Below are positions 36,581-46,574 of a DNA stretch of 64,000 nt, piece by piece. Made by a program: the position numbers and the translations under genes. Every line of letters begins with the position of its first letter. The stretch's first letter is position 1. This stretch comes from VXPQ01 sp965117025 (GTDB lineage Bacteria; Bacteroidota; Rhodothermia; Rhodothermales; VXPQ01): the NCBI GenBank assembly GCA_965117025.1, contig OZ220746.1:2542001-2606000 (forward strand), in the 5' to 3' direction. The notes under the pieces are model-generated. The model did no database searches. It saw only the letters and a list, made by a program, of their open reading frames with translations, and had not been told where the DNA came from.

Positions 36581-38004
36581 TCGGTGCTCGAAATAATGTT
36601 TGTTTTCCAGGTCGTGATGGCTTCCATGAACCGCGACGCCAGATCGGGGTGGCTGCTTATGACGTTTTCGGATCCATCCGGGTCGCGTTCCATGTCATAC
36701 AGTTGCATGGCGGCGGGGTTGGTGGTTCCTTCGCGCGCGTCCCATATAAAATGCCATCTCGGCGTACGTACATAATAATGATCGGCGGGTTGCCCCATCA
36801 CGTCGTCCTCGCTGCGTTGCTGAGTGGCATGCCCCACCAGCATGTCGCGGTCGATGTTTCCGGCGCCTTCTATGACGGGGCGCAGCGACTGCCCCGGCCA
36901 CAAAGTCTCCAGATCTTCCGGCAAGGCCACATCCGCATAATCGAGAAGCGTGGGCGCAATGTCCACCATGCTGACCAGATCCTCTCCAAAAATACCGGGC
37001 TCGATGGCGCCGGGCCAGTGAAAAATGACCGGCGTCCGGAAAGCCAGATCATGCAGCGACAGTTTTCCCTTCGGCCCGCCATTGGAGTACAGGATATGGT
37101 CGTCTGTGTACTCCTCGAACGGGGGCTGCTCCCAGCCGTTGTCGTTGACGTACACGATCAGGGTGTTTTCCCGCAGTCCCCGGGCCTCGATATGGTCCAG
37201 CAGCTCCCCTACGCCGGCGTCGAACCAGGTACAATTGGCGTAGTATTGCTTCGCCGATTCGGACAGGGCCGTGTTCGCATAATACTTGTAGTGCGAAAAG
37301 GGGGCGTCCAGCGGCGTATGCGGCAGGGAGGGGCCGTACCAGATGAAGAAAGGCCGGTCCGCGTGCCGGTCGATGAAATCGAACACCGGCTGCATGGTTT
37401 CTCTCCCGATCGCCAGTCCGTCGCCTCCCATCAGTTGCCGGAACCATCCGGGTTGCCCCCAGGCTTCCATATCCCAGCCTTGAGACATACCTTCCGTGAA
37501 GCCCCCGTTTTCATACGATCCTTCCCACCATTTTCCTGCCTGAAAACTTGCGTATCCGTTTGCTGCGAGCAGTGCGGGCAGCGTGGCGAACCGGCGCATG
37601 GTCTGCGCCATAAAGGCCGCATCCTGCCTCCGGCGCGCCTCGCCGGAAGCTGCCTCCCAGTCGGGATCGTTCCGCACCGCCTCGGCATGGTAGCGATCGG
37701 CAATCCGCCGATATTGCGAAGGATACAGGCCCGTAACCAGCGTTTGCAGCGAGGGGCGGCAATAGTTCGCCGTCACGTGGGCGAACGAGAACACGGTTCC
37801 TTCGTGCGCCAGCAGGTCCAGGTTCGGGGTGCGTACGTGTTCCGATCCGGTGAATCCGAAGTAGGGATATCCGTGGTCGTCCCCGATCACGAGCACGATA
37901 TTCGGGGGGCGGTCCGGGGCCTCTTGTCCATACAGCGCGTTGCCCGGAGCCGCCAGGCACAGCAAGATCAGGAGAGAAAGGACGGAGGGGACTATGCCTT
38001 TCAT
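36577..38004 (-). CDS. Sulfatase (alkaline phosphatase superfamily) with variant formylglycine motif
   Basis: 475 aa with a signal peptide (cleavage near L-Y-G-Q-E). N-I-V-L-V-I-G-D-D-H-G gives the metal-binding Asp pair at 42-43. The active-site segment is Y-C-R-P-S-L-Q-T-L-V-T-G-L-Y at 81-94: the formylglycine cysteine (Cys82), Pro84, Ser85 and T-G are present, but the key Arg of C-x-P-x-R is Leu86. W-Y-G-P-S-L-P-H-T-P-L and the D-N-G-W region are family features. Upstream partner of the GH13 gene (4-base overlap). It may desulfate a sulfated glycan or be a divergent phosphohydrolase-like member. Confidence 0.8.
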   Translation of the reverse strand: MKGIVPSVLSLLILLCLAAPGNALYGQEAPDRPPNIVLVIGDDHGYPYFGFTGSEHVRTPNLDLLAHEGTVFSFAHVTANYCRPSLQTLVTGLYPSQYRRIADRYHAEAVRNDPDWEAASGEARRRQDAAFMAQTMRRFATLPALLAANGYASFQAGKWWEGSYENGGFTEGMSQGWDMEAWGQPGWFRQLMGGDGLAIGRETMQPVFDFIDRHADRPFFIWYGPSLPHTPLDAPFSHYKYYANTALSESAKQYYANCTWFDAGVGELLDHIEARGLRENTLIVYVNDNGWEQPPFEEYTDDHILYSNGGPKGKLSLHDLAFRTPVIFHWPGAIEPGIFGEDLVSMVDIAPTLLDYADVALPEDLETLWPGQSLRPVIEGAGNIDRDMLVGHATQQRSEDDVMGQPADHYYVRTPRWHFIWDAREGTTNPAAMQLYDMERDPDGSENVISSHPDLASRFMEAITTWKTNIISSTE

Positions 38005-38104
38005 GGTTCCGGGGGTGAGGGGAGACGACGCGGGTAATCTACCATATGTATATGGACGATACCATACATCATGGTTCCGTGCGATGCGGTGCGATGGCGC
38101 ATTT

Positions 38105-38136
38105 ATAAATATTCACAGTCCGCATAAATATTCACA
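38105..38136. repeat. Two direct repeats ATAAATATTCACA
   Basis: ATAAATATTCACA at 38105-38117 and 38124-38136, a 19-bp spacing, in the AT-rich divergent region between the sulfatase and PpiC genes. Immediately followed by ATGCC/GGCAT dyad bases. Possible regulator sites. Confidence 0.55.
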
Positions 38137-38226
38137 ACATGCCGATTCAGGCATCACATTCCGTTTTTCGCTATGCATTCTTGTATATTCCGCCTCCCCG
38201 GTCTTCCAATCCAGGATACTGCGCAG

Positions 38227-38270
38227 ATATTGCATAAATATTGTACAAATACTGTACAGATATTGCACCG
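38227..38270. promoter_or_regulatory. Four tandem 11-bp repeats, probable regulator-binding array
   Basis: ATATTGCATAA, ATATTGTACAA, ATACTGTACAG and ATATTGCACCG follow each other with no gap. Eleven bases is one helical turn, so a protein bound to each would sit on the same face. Located 89 bases upstream of the PpiC lipoprotein gene and in the divergent promoter region of the sulfatase/GH13 pair. The rest of the 354-base gap (38005-38358) holds no gene. Confidence 0.75.
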
Positions 38271-38358
38271 TCTTTTTCGATCGTGCATGCCCTGACCGAC
38301 GCGTTCGCCGGACGGCACGATATCCGTTCGCGATTGCATCCCCTGTTTTAACGCGTTC

Positions 38359-39759
38359 ATGCCCCGAGTCCTTTATATAGGCGTTTTCGCTGCGATCCTG
38401 CTGTCCGCCTGCGGCAGGACGCCGGAAAGCAACCCCGTGGCCGTCGTGGCGGGCAAAACAATCGAGGCCGAAGAATACCGGACGCGCTATGTGGATTTCC
38501 TGCTTGCCAGCGGACTGCCGGACGAAGCGGCCCGCCGCGCCGCATATCTGGAACGACTGGTTACCATGAAGCTCATGGCCCACGATGTGCTCGAAGGCGG
38601 ACTCGCGGAAGAACCGGTCTACCGGTTCGCGGAGGAACGCACACGCCGAAAGCTCCTCATAGACGCCTGGGTGCACCGCGCTGTGTACGACACGATTACG
38701 GTATCGGAGCAGGACCTCCAGGACATGTTCGTCCGGGTCAACACGACCGTAACGGCCCGCCACCTGTATGCCCCCACCCAAGAGGCTGCCGATACGCTGT
38801 ACGAACGGCTCCGGCGCGGCGCCTCGTTTGAGGAACTGGCGGAAGAAGCATTCGCCGATACGGCGCTGGTCCGCCGCGGCGGGCACCTTGGCTCCTTTGG
38901 TTTCGACGAGATGGATCCCGCTTTCGAGGATGTCGCGTTCACCATTACGCCTGGGGATTTCAGCCGGCCTGTCCGCACCGTCCAGGGGTATTCGATCGTG
39001 CAGGTGGAGGACCGCTTCACGAAGCCCATCCTGACCGAAACCGAATTTGCGACGCAAAAGAACAAGATGCGATCCTATGTCCTCGACCGGAAACAGCGGC
39101 GGGCCCGTACGGCGCTTTCCATGCAGCTCCGCGAGGAAGCCGCCCTTTCGTACCACGCCCCGGCGTTCGAACGCCTGCTGGCGCAGATCACCGGGGAAGC
39201 GGATATGCCGGAAGATGCGTCATCGACTGCGCCGGAAGGCGAGGACCCTGTCTGGCTGGACGCCCCGCTTGTAACGTTCGGATCGCCCGAGGACAGGAGA
39301 TCCAACACCCGCCGGACCTGGACCGTCTCCGAATTCAGGGATCACGCCCGGTTTACCGACCCGCGGCAGCGCGCCCGGGTCCGTACCGCCGAGGAGCTCC
39401 GGCGCTTCATCGACGGGCTGATCGTGCAGGAGGCCTTGCTTGAAGCCGCCCGCCTTGCCCGCGTCGATCGCACTCCCGAGTTCGCCCGGGCCCTGGACCG
39501 CGCCATGGAAGACTGGGCCTTCGAACAGGCCTGGGACCGCCTTTCCCGCGGCGTGTCCGTGCCGGAAGATTCCATCCGCGCCTGGTACGAGGCGTATGAC
39601 GAACCCTCCACGCCGCCGGGCATCATCCAGGCCCGTCTCCACGAAACCATGATGGACGAGGCGCTTCGGGAACATGCGCGCGATCTTCGCGAACGATACA
39701 ATGTCAGGATGTATCCCCAAATTGTATCCGAATTGCCTATCTTAAGCGACGCTCGCTGA
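38359..39759 (+). CDS. PpiC/SurA-type peptidyl-prolyl isomerase lipoprotein
   Basis: 466 aa. Lipobox L-L-S-A-C at the N-terminus. A helical chaperone region (V-V-A-G-K-T-I-E-A-E-E-Y) is followed at about 130-230 by a parvulin domain: A-R-H-L-Y-A-P-T, F-E-E-L-A-E-E-A-F-A-D, G-G-H-L-G-S-F and V-R-T-V-Q-G-Y-S-I-V-Q-V. The C-terminal half is helical. It works in the periplasm folding outer-membrane proteins. It directly precedes the TonB receptor gene (90 bases), consistent with helping that receptor or the PorV-like protein fold. Confidence 0.85.
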   Translation: MPRVLYIGVFAAILLSACGRTPESNPVAVVAGKTIEAEEYRTRYVDFLLASGLPDEAARRAAYLERLVTMKLMAHDVLEGGLAEEPVYRFAEERTRRKLLIDAWVHRAVYDTITVSEQDLQDMFVRVNTTVTARHLYAPTQEAADTLYERLRRGASFEELAEEAFADTALVRRGGHLGSFGFDEMDPAFEDVAFTITPGDFSRPVRTVQGYSIVQVEDRFTKPILTETEFATQKNKMRSYVLDRKQRRARTALSMQLREEAALSYHAPAFERLLAQITGEADMPEDASSTAPEGEDPVWLDAPLVTFGSPEDRRSNTRRTWTVSEFRDHARFTDPRQRARVRTAEELRRFIDGLIVQEALLEAARLARVDRTPEFARALDRAMEDWAFEQAWDRLSRGVSVPEDSIRAWYEAYDEPSTPPGIIQARLHETMMDEALREHARDLRERYNVRMYPQIVSELPILSDAR

Positions 39760-39849
39760 TCCGGTTTTCATTCCCTTTGGTTCTCGAACGGTTTCATTCT
39801 CCGGCAACTCCGCCCACGGCTTGTTCTCCGCCTGCTTTTCTTGCAGATC

Positions 39850-42678
39850 ATGTTTCGACGCCTGATCCCGGTCCTCTTGCTCTTGTTCGCTGCGGGCTCC
39901 GCCCATGCGCAGAGCGGCAAGATCGTGGGTACGGTGACGGATAGCGCCACCGGCGACCCTCTGCCCGGCGTCAACGTGGTCATAGAGGGCACCACACAAG
40001 GCACCGCCACCGGTATCGACGGCACGTACGTCATTATCGGCGTGCGTCCCGGCGTATACGATGTGGTGGCTTCGTTCATCGGTTTCTCCCGCCAGCGCAT
40101 CGAAGGCGTGCAGGTGAACGTGGATCTGACCACGACGGTCGATTTCCGGATGGCGGAAGAGGTGATCGAGGGCGAGGAGATCATCGTTACCGCCCAGGCC
40201 GAGGCCGTTCGCAAGGACCTTACGAGTTCCGAGGCCCGCGTCACCGCCGAAACCATCGACAAACTGCCGGTCACCGAGCTTTCCCAGGTGCTCGACGTGC
40301 AGGCCGGGGTCACCACGCGGGACGGCATTCATATCCGGGGCGGCCGCAGCAGCGAGGTGGTTTTCATGGTGGATGGCGTGCCGGTCAGCGATAGCTACGA
40401 CGGCTCGTCCGTGATCCAGCTCGAAAACGACGGCATCGAGGAATTACAGGTCATCTCCGGCACGTTCAACGCCGAGTACGGCAACGCCATGTCGGGCGTC
40501 GTAAATGTGGTTACGAAGGAGGGGCGGGGCGACCGCTTTTCCGGCTCGGCGCAGGTGTATTCCGGAGGATATGCCGTTACCGGCGAAGGCGGCGACAATT
40601 TTCTGCGGGGCATCCGCGCCGAGGAATACACGAAAGCGGGCATTCAGTACCGCGATGTCGATCCCTACTCCTATCTGCCGTTCCAGGCCGATCATTTCCG
40701 GAACGCCACAGTGTCTCTCGAAGGCCCGATCTGGAAGGACCGCGTCACGTTTTTCGCCCTGGGGCGCTACTTCAAGAACGACGGCTGGCTCTACGGCGCC
40801 CGCCTTTTCGGGATCGACGGTGCGGCGGGGGATTCCTCGCTGGTCCCCATGAACAATTTTGAAAAGACCAGTTGGCAGGGGAATCTCAAAATCCGCCTGA
40901 GCCGCAAACTCATTCTCAACGTCATCGGGCTCGGCTCGTTTTCCAACAGCCGCCCGTACAATCTGGTCCGCCGGTGGGCTCCCGACGGGCGGTACCGGAG
41001 TTTCGACGACGGCTACGACGCCAAACTGAAGCTCACCCACCTCATAGGTCCCCGCACGTTCTATACGTTCAATGTGGGCATTTTCAACCGCGAGGCGAAA
41101 GGCCACCTCTATGAAGACCCGTTCGATGCCCGGTACAACGATTTCGACCTCGTTGCGCGGGATTCCGTCGAATACCTGCCGGGCCAGTACATCGAAGTGC
41201 TCAGCGGCGGCCAGCGGTATGCGCGCGGGGGAACCAACTTGTCCCATTTCAACCGTACTTCCCGGTCGTACTTCGTCAAGGGCGATCTGTCCAGCCAGAT
41301 AACCGATCATCACCTGATCAAGACCGGCTTCCAGTTGCGCATCGACGAGCTCGAACTGACTGCGTTCAACCTCATTCCGGCCCTCGACGAGACGGGACAG
41401 CGGATCGAACCGTTCCAGCCCGCCATTCCCGTGGAATCCAGCGTGGCCTACAGCAGTTTCAGCGACCTTTCCCCGCGCACGATAAGCGCCTATGCCCAGG
41501 ACAAGATGGAGTTCGACGATTTCATCGTGAATGCCGGCGTCCGGTTCGATTATTTCGATGCGCGCGCCCGCGTCCCGGCAGACCCCTCGGACCCCAACAT
41601 TTCCAATCCCCTCAAGCTCACGAACCGGTTCCGTGACACGAACGGGGACGGCGTGATCCAGCCGGAAGAAGAACTTCCCGAAAACGCCCTGACGGTCGCG
41701 GATAGGGAGGCGTACTGGTGGGAGGATAGTACGCCCAAGCTGCAGATTTCACCCCGTCTGGGCGCCGCATGGCCCATCACGGAACAGGGCGTGATCCACT
41801 TTTCCTACGGCATCTTCTTCCAGATTCCCACGCAGAACAGACTGTTCGAGAATTTCGGCTTCAAGATGCCGGCGCTTTCCGGTTCGTACGGCCCCTTCGG
41901 CAACCCGGACCTCGATGCGCAGAAAACGACCATGTACGAGATCGGCCTGCGGCAGGGATTCGGCGGCATCGTGGCCGATGTGACCGGGTATTACCGGGAC
42001 GTGCGCAGCTGGGTCTCCACCTCGCAGCCCATCATTGCCGCGCTGCCAGGCATCAGCTATGTCATCTACACGAACCGCGATTATGCGAACACGCGCGGGC
42101 TGACCGTGCACCTGTCCCGCACGTTCGCAAACCACTACGGATTCGACGCCAGCTACACCTATCAGGTGGTCGAAGGCTCCAACTCGAACCCCGCGGACGA
42201 GTTTTTCGCCCTTCTCAACAACAGCCAGCCCACCCTGGCGCTCCTGCCCCTGAACTGGGATCAGCGACACAAACTGGCGGGCGCCTTTTACGCAGGCGCG
42301 GATACGTACGGCGGGTCGATTCGATTCCGGTACGAATCGGGATTCCCGTATACGCCCACCTTTGCTTCGGCGGCGCTGACCGGCAACGATGTGCAGCCCG
42401 AATTCCCTTCCAATTCGCGGCGCGCATATACCACCTTCGAGGTGGACCTGAACCTGTACAAGGAGTTCGTGCTGGGAGGCGTCCGCCCCCGTGTCTTTCT
42501 CGAAGTGTTCAATCTCCTCGACGCCCGCAATGTGGCGACGGTGTTCGCCGACACAGGCGAGCCGGACGTAACGCTGGATCAGTTGCGCACGGGGCAGTTC
42601 GATCCGGGATGGTTCGTGCGCCCCGAACACTACCGCGAGCCGAGAAGAGTGCAGCTTGGCGTCGAAGTGCGGTTCTGA
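39850..42678 (+). CDS. TonB-dependent receptor with carboxypeptidase-regulatory N-terminal domain
   Basis: 942 aa from the ATG at 39850 (M-F-R-R-L-I-P-V-L); signal peptide ends A-H-A-Q-S. Residues about 25-105 form a carboxypeptidase-regulatory-like beta domain (G-K-I-V-G-T-V-T-D-S-A-T-G). A plug domain follows (V-T-E-L-S-Q-V-L, I-R-G-G-R-S-S-E-V, M-V-D-G-V-P-V, Y-G-N-A-M-S-G-V-V-N-V-V-T-K-E-G) and then a 22-strand barrel ending in aromatic R-V-Q-L-G-V-E-V-R-F. Outer membrane. The next genes encode a large secreted protein and a PorV-like protein; GH53 and GH13 enzymes further on suggest oligosaccharide uptake. No SusD is adjacent, so this is not a standard SusCD pair. Confidence 0.9.
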   Translation: MFRRLIPVLLLLFAAGSAHAQSGKIVGTVTDSATGDPLPGVNVVIEGTTQGTATGIDGTYVIIGVRPGVYDVVASFIGFSRQRIEGVQVNVDLTTTVDFRMAEEVIEGEEIIVTAQAEAVRKDLTSSEARVTAETIDKLPVTELSQVLDVQAGVTTRDGIHIRGGRSSEVVFMVDGVPVSDSYDGSSVIQLENDGIEELQVISGTFNAEYGNAMSGVVNVVTKEGRGDRFSGSAQVYSGGYAVTGEGGDNFLRGIRAEEYTKAGIQYRDVDPYSYLPFQADHFRNATVSLEGPIWKDRVTFFALGRYFKNDGWLYGARLFGIDGAAGDSSLVPMNNFEKTSWQGNLKIRLSRKLILNVIGLGSFSNSRPYNLVRRWAPDGRYRSFDDGYDAKLKLTHLIGPRTFYTFNVGIFNREAKGHLYEDPFDARYNDFDLVARDSVEYLPGQYIEVLSGGQRYARGGTNLSHFNRTSRSYFVKGDLSSQITDHHLIKTGFQLRIDELELTAFNLIPALDETGQRIEPFQPAIPVESSVAYSSFSDLSPRTISAYAQDKMEFDDFIVNAGVRFDYFDARARVPADPSDPNISNPLKLTNRFRDTNGDGVIQPEEELPENALTVADREAYWWEDSTPKLQISPRLGAAWPITEQGVIHFSYGIFFQIPTQNRLFENFGFKMPALSGSYGPFGNPDLDAQKTTMYEIGLRQGFGGIVADVTGYYRDVRSWVSTSQPIIAALPGISYVIYTNRDYANTRGLTVHLSRTFANHYGFDASYTYQVVEGSNSNPADEFFALLNNSQPTLALLPLNWDQRHKLAGAFYAGADTYGGSIRFRYESGFPYTPTFASAALTGNDVQPEFPSNSRRAYTTFEVDLNLYKEFVLGGVRPRVFLEVFNLLDARNVATVFADTGEPDVTLDQLRTGQFDPGWFVRPEHYREPRRVQLGVEVRF

Positions 42679-42700
42679 TGCGGCAAGGCCTGCAATACCC

Positions 42701-45700
42701 ATGAAATATTCCCGCTTCATACGACAGGATGTTCCGGCGCGTCCCCTTTCCGGACGGGCGCTTCTGCGTATGCTCGGCGCACTGGTCGTCCTGAGTCTTG
42801 CGCCGCTGCCTGAAGCCCTTGTCGGCACGGCCCGCGCCCAGGGCGTCATCGACCGGAATCACGTGCCGGGCACGGAGCGCGTCGATCCCTTCGAGCGCCG
42901 CCGCGACAACATCGACGCCAACAACGTCCGGGCCACCATTACCAACTGGGCGCAATCGGGCCAGTCCGGAACCCCGGGCGATTTCTGGTACGAATGGCCC
43001 AAGAACACGGGCCGGCGCTATGTGGCTCTTACCCAGTTGTGGGTGGGCGCCGAGGTGGAGGACGAAAACAACGACACGCTGTGGGTCGTGGATGTGGCCG
43101 ATTTCCGCAGCAATCCCGTCAATGACAACATCTCGTGGACCTTCGAGCCGATCAAGGGATACGTGAATCCGGCGGGAGCGGAGTACGGGATCGCCCAGTC
43201 GGACGAGCCGACCTCCTGGCCGGCCGCCTGGCCGGACAAACTTGGCGACGTCCAGGACCCGGGGTGGAGCTTTTCATGGAACGGTTTTTTCGGCAAGAAT
43301 GTGTTTAACGCCGATCAGGAATTTTTCTACAAGATCGGCGACGACCAGTACGACCGGTATCCCACGTATTTCCCCGATTCGACCGATTTCAGCCGCCGGG
43401 GTATGGGCCTGGTCGCCGAGGTGCGAGTGCTGGCGTGGAGCCAGATCCTTATCCAGGACGTGGTCTTTTTCATCCACGGGGCGAAGAACGACGGCACGCG
43501 CGATCTCCGCAAGGCGGGCATGTCCATGTGGCTGGCGGACTGCGTAGGCGGCGACTGCGGCGACGACATTCCTTATTTCGATCTCCTTGAGGACGTTGCC
43601 TTTATGACGGACCTTGACGGAGTGGGCAACGAATTTTTCGGGGCGGATCCGGTGGGAGTAGCCACCTTCGCTTTTCTTGAATCTCCCGGCAACGCCGAGG
43701 ACCGCATCGACAACGACGGCGACGGCTCCACGTCCGACCTCTGCGATCCGTTGATCGGCGAATGCAACAGCCCGGTGATTCCCGGCTCCTTTCTGCAGGG
43801 CGAGAATCCCACCAATGCGCTGGACGACAACGGCAACGGGCTGATCGACGAGAACCAGACGCATGTGCCGTTCGTCACGCCCAGCGGCATCCCGCAGACC
43901 GGGGTAGGCTATGCGGATTATATCGACAACGACGGGGACGGGGAAGCGGGCAGCCCGGTAGTCACCGAAGAGATGGTGGCGCTCGCCACGACCGATCACT
44001 GGCGCAGGTGGCCGCCCGTGCTTGCTACGGACCAGGACGTGACGGTGCACCTTGTCGGCGTGGAGGACGACGATCTGGGCCGCGCGTTCAAGGACGGAAT
44101 CGATAACAACGATACGTATCTCGAAGAGGGCAACTATCTCGCCGAGCCCGGATCGCCCACGGTTACCCAGGAGATGGTGAGTGCCGCCGCATCCGATCGC
44201 TATCGGCGGTACCGCGTGCCCGGCACGGATATCGTGTTGTACGACGTAGGTCCCGAAGATATCGGCAAGGCCTATGCGGACGGCCTTGACAATGACGGCG
44301 ACGGCGCCACGGACGAGGGCATTGACGAGGAAATCGACGAAATGACCGACGAGAGCCGCGCCGACGGGATCGATAACGACAAGGACTGGAACCGGTATCT
44401 CAACGACACCGGGCTGGACGGCGTGCCGTTCAGCGGCGATCCCGGGGACAACGACGCGGCGCCTACTTCTGGCGCTGGCACGGGCTTTCCCGGCGAGCGC
44501 AACATCGATGTGACGGACATTTCCGAGTCGGACCAGATCGGCATCACGAACGTGCGCATTTTCGGGGCCGGGACCCTCGGGATCGGCAGTTCTTCCGACC
44601 GTTTCCTGTTCCGCCGCTTCATGCTGCCGGGCAATTTCGATACGGAACTCCCCGATCCCGGCGACACCGACATCACCGTGTCCAGCGGCATTTTCCCGCT
44701 CAAGGCCGGCCAGACCGAGCGCATCTCGCTGGCGGTTGTGATGGGGGGCACGCAGGAGGAGGCGCTCCAGTCCAGAGACTATGCGCTGCAGGCATACCAC
44801 GAGGATTACCAGTTTGCCCAGGCGCCCATCACGCCCACGCTCCGGGCCGTCCCCGGCGACGGCAAGGTGACCCTCTACTGGGATTCGATTTCAGAGCAAT
44901 CGTACGATCAGTTCCTTGCAGGCCTTGGGCGTGATCCGAACGACTTCGAGGGCTACCGCATTTATCGTTCGACAGACCCCGCTTTCCTCGATCCGCAGAT
45001 CATTACCGACGGGTTCGGCAACCGGCTCTTGCGCAAGCCGATCGCGCAATTCGATCTCATCAACGGGTTCGAGGGGTTCCACCCTGTGGACATCAACGGC
45101 ATCCAGTTCTATCTCGGAGACAATAAGGTGAGTCCGGGCGAAGGAAGCAACGGGCTGGCGCATCTTTTCGTGGACGACGAGGTTACGAACGGCATCACCT
45201 ATTTCTACGCGGTAACGGCCTACGACTTCGGCTCCGCGCAGGATAATATCCCGCCCACCGAGACCCCCATCCGCATCCAGCGTCTCGCGGACGGCTCCAT
45301 CCGGACAGGCCCCAATGTGGTGGTCGTTGCACCCTCGGCTCCGGTGGCCGGCTATGTGGATCCCACGCTCGGCGAACTGGAACGCGTGGCGGGCACGACC
45401 AGCAGCCGCATTCTCTACGAGATTGTCGATCCGGTCTCCATCGCCGACGGGCACCGGTTCCGCATCGTGTTCGAGGACACGCTCGTTTCCGGCGGACGCT
45501 TCAGTCCCGACACCCTGACAACCAAAAACTTCTCGCTCGTGGATGTTACGGAGAATGACACGCTGCTCCGGCGCTCCGCAGCTTTCCACGCAGGCCGGGA
45601 GTTTCCCCTGCTGTCCGACGACGGCGACCCCATCGGGTTTTCCCTGGCGTTTTTCCCCGAACCGTTCATTCTGCTGAACAAGGTGGAAACGGCCTGGAAC

Positions 45701-46567
45701 AGCGAAGATATCTATCCCATATCCCTGGATCCGCATTCGTCGGCCGGGTTCGTGCGCGGCTTGCGCAATCCGTTCGATTACCGGGTGAAGGTTGTGGGTC
45801 CGGGTCAGGGCCAGTCTATCGAAATGCAGGTGACCCGGCGGCTTACGCTGCCCGCCCGTCCCACTAATGTGGAGGTATACCGCCTGCTGCCGGACGGTAC
45901 CGAGGTACCGATAGAATATGCCTTCTGGGACATCACAGGGGATGACTTCGTCTCGTCCGTTTCGACGGAACCGGCTTCCTGGACCGCCGATCCGGGGATC
46001 GGAGAGAGCGACTTTATCGTGCTCCGGGAGACCAAGGTGGGCGATGACGACGGCGAGCCTGTCATTACCTGGCGCATCGGGCTGAATTTCGTGTTCAGGG
46101 ACCACCGCGACCCGCAGGAAGGCGACGTAGTGACGATTGTTACGCGGAAGCCTTTTCTTGCCACCGATGCATTTGAATTCACCGCTACCGGGCCCAAGGT
46201 GGACCTCGACGCGGCCCGCGAGATGCTGGAGGATATCCGTGTGGTGCCGAACCCCTACGTGGCGACCAACCGGTTCGAGGGGCTCAATCCCTTCAGTACG
46301 GGCCGCGGTCCCCGCGTCATCAAGTTTATCCACCTGCCTCCGCAAGCGACCGTCCGTATCTATACGGTGAGCGGACGCCTCGTGCGCACCTTGCACCTTT
46401 CCGAGGGGAGCAACGAGGGGCTCACCCCCACCGCCCTGCTCGACGGCACGCTGGACTGGAATCTGGAAAGCGAAGAGGGGCTGTCCGTCTCGTACGGGGT
46501 GTATTTGTATCATGTGGAAGCGCCCGGCGTCGGCGAGCGGACCGGCACTTTCGCGATCGTCAAGTGA
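42701..46567 (+). CDS. Large secreted protein with calcium-binding-type repeats and T9SS-like C-terminus
   Basis: 1288 aa from the ATG at 42701; signal peptide ends G-T-A-R-A-Q-G. The middle holds several acidic D-N-D-G-D-G and D-D-N-G-N-G-L-I-D-E repeats that look like calcium-binding thrombospondin-3-type loops. The region around residues 720-860 resembles Fn3 (V-T-L-Y-W-D-S). The C-terminus has V-V-P-N-P-Y-V-A and G-V-Y-L-Y-H-V, the pattern of type IX secretion C-terminal domains. Starts 22 bases after the TonB receptor and ends 7 bases before the PorV-like gene, so all three are one operon. I do not recognise a specific function; a surface component of the uptake system is likely. Confidence 0.75.
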   Translation: MKYSRFIRQDVPARPLSGRALLRMLGALVVLSLAPLPEALVGTARAQGVIDRNHVPGTERVDPFERRRDNIDANNVRATITNWAQSGQSGTPGDFWYEWPKNTGRRYVALTQLWVGAEVEDENNDTLWVVDVADFRSNPVNDNISWTFEPIKGYVNPAGAEYGIAQSDEPTSWPAAWPDKLGDVQDPGWSFSWNGFFGKNVFNADQEFFYKIGDDQYDRYPTYFPDSTDFSRRGMGLVAEVRVLAWSQILIQDVVFFIHGAKNDGTRDLRKAGMSMWLADCVGGDCGDDIPYFDLLEDVAFMTDLDGVGNEFFGADPVGVATFAFLESPGNAEDRIDNDGDGSTSDLCDPLIGECNSPVIPGSFLQGENPTNALDDNGNGLIDENQTHVPFVTPSGIPQTGVGYADYIDNDGDGEAGSPVVTEEMVALATTDHWRRWPPVLATDQDVTVHLVGVEDDDLGRAFKDGIDNNDTYLEEGNYLAEPGSPTVTQEMVSAAASDRYRRYRVPGTDIVLYDVGPEDIGKAYADGLDNDGDGATDEGIDEEIDEMTDESRADGIDNDKDWNRYLNDTGLDGVPFSGDPGDNDAAPTSGAGTGFPGERNIDVTDISESDQIGITNVRIFGAGTLGIGSSSDRFLFRRFMLPGNFDTELPDPGDTDITVSSGIFPLKAGQTERISLAVVMGGTQEEALQSRDYALQAYHEDYQFAQAPITPTLRAVPGDGKVTLYWDSISEQSYDQFLAGLGRDPNDFEGYRIYRSTDPAFLDPQIITDGFGNRLLRKPIAQFDLINGFEGFHPVDINGIQFYLGDNKVSPGEGSNGLAHLFVDDEVTNGITYFYAVTAYDFGSAQDNIPPTETPIRIQRLADGSIRTGPNVVVVAPSAPVAGYVDPTLGELERVAGTTSSRILYEIVDPVSIADGHRFRIVFEDTLVSGGRFSPDTLTTKNFSLVDVTENDTLLRRSAAFHAGREFPLLSDDGDPIGFSLAFFPEPFILLNKVETAWNSEDIYPISLDPHSSAGFVRGLRNPFDYRVKVVGPGQGQSIEMQVTRRLTLPARPTNVEVYRLLPDGTEVPIEYAFWDITGDDFVSSVSTEPASWTADPGIGESDFIVLRETKVGDDDGEPVITWRIGLNFVFRDHRDPQEGDVVTIVTRKPFLATDAFEFTATGPKVDLDAAREMLEDIRVVPNPYVATNRFEGLNPFSTGRGPRVIKFIHLPPQATVRIYTVSGRLVRTLHLSEGSNEGLTPTALLDGTLDWNLESEEGLSVSYGVYLYHVEAPGVGERTGTFAIVK

Positions 46568-46574
46568 TCGGGAC

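Noticed and set aside
38113..39156. Long minus-strand open frame opposite the PpiC gene
   Set aside because: Antisense to a clear lipoprotein PPIase; typical shadow frame in GC-rich DNA.
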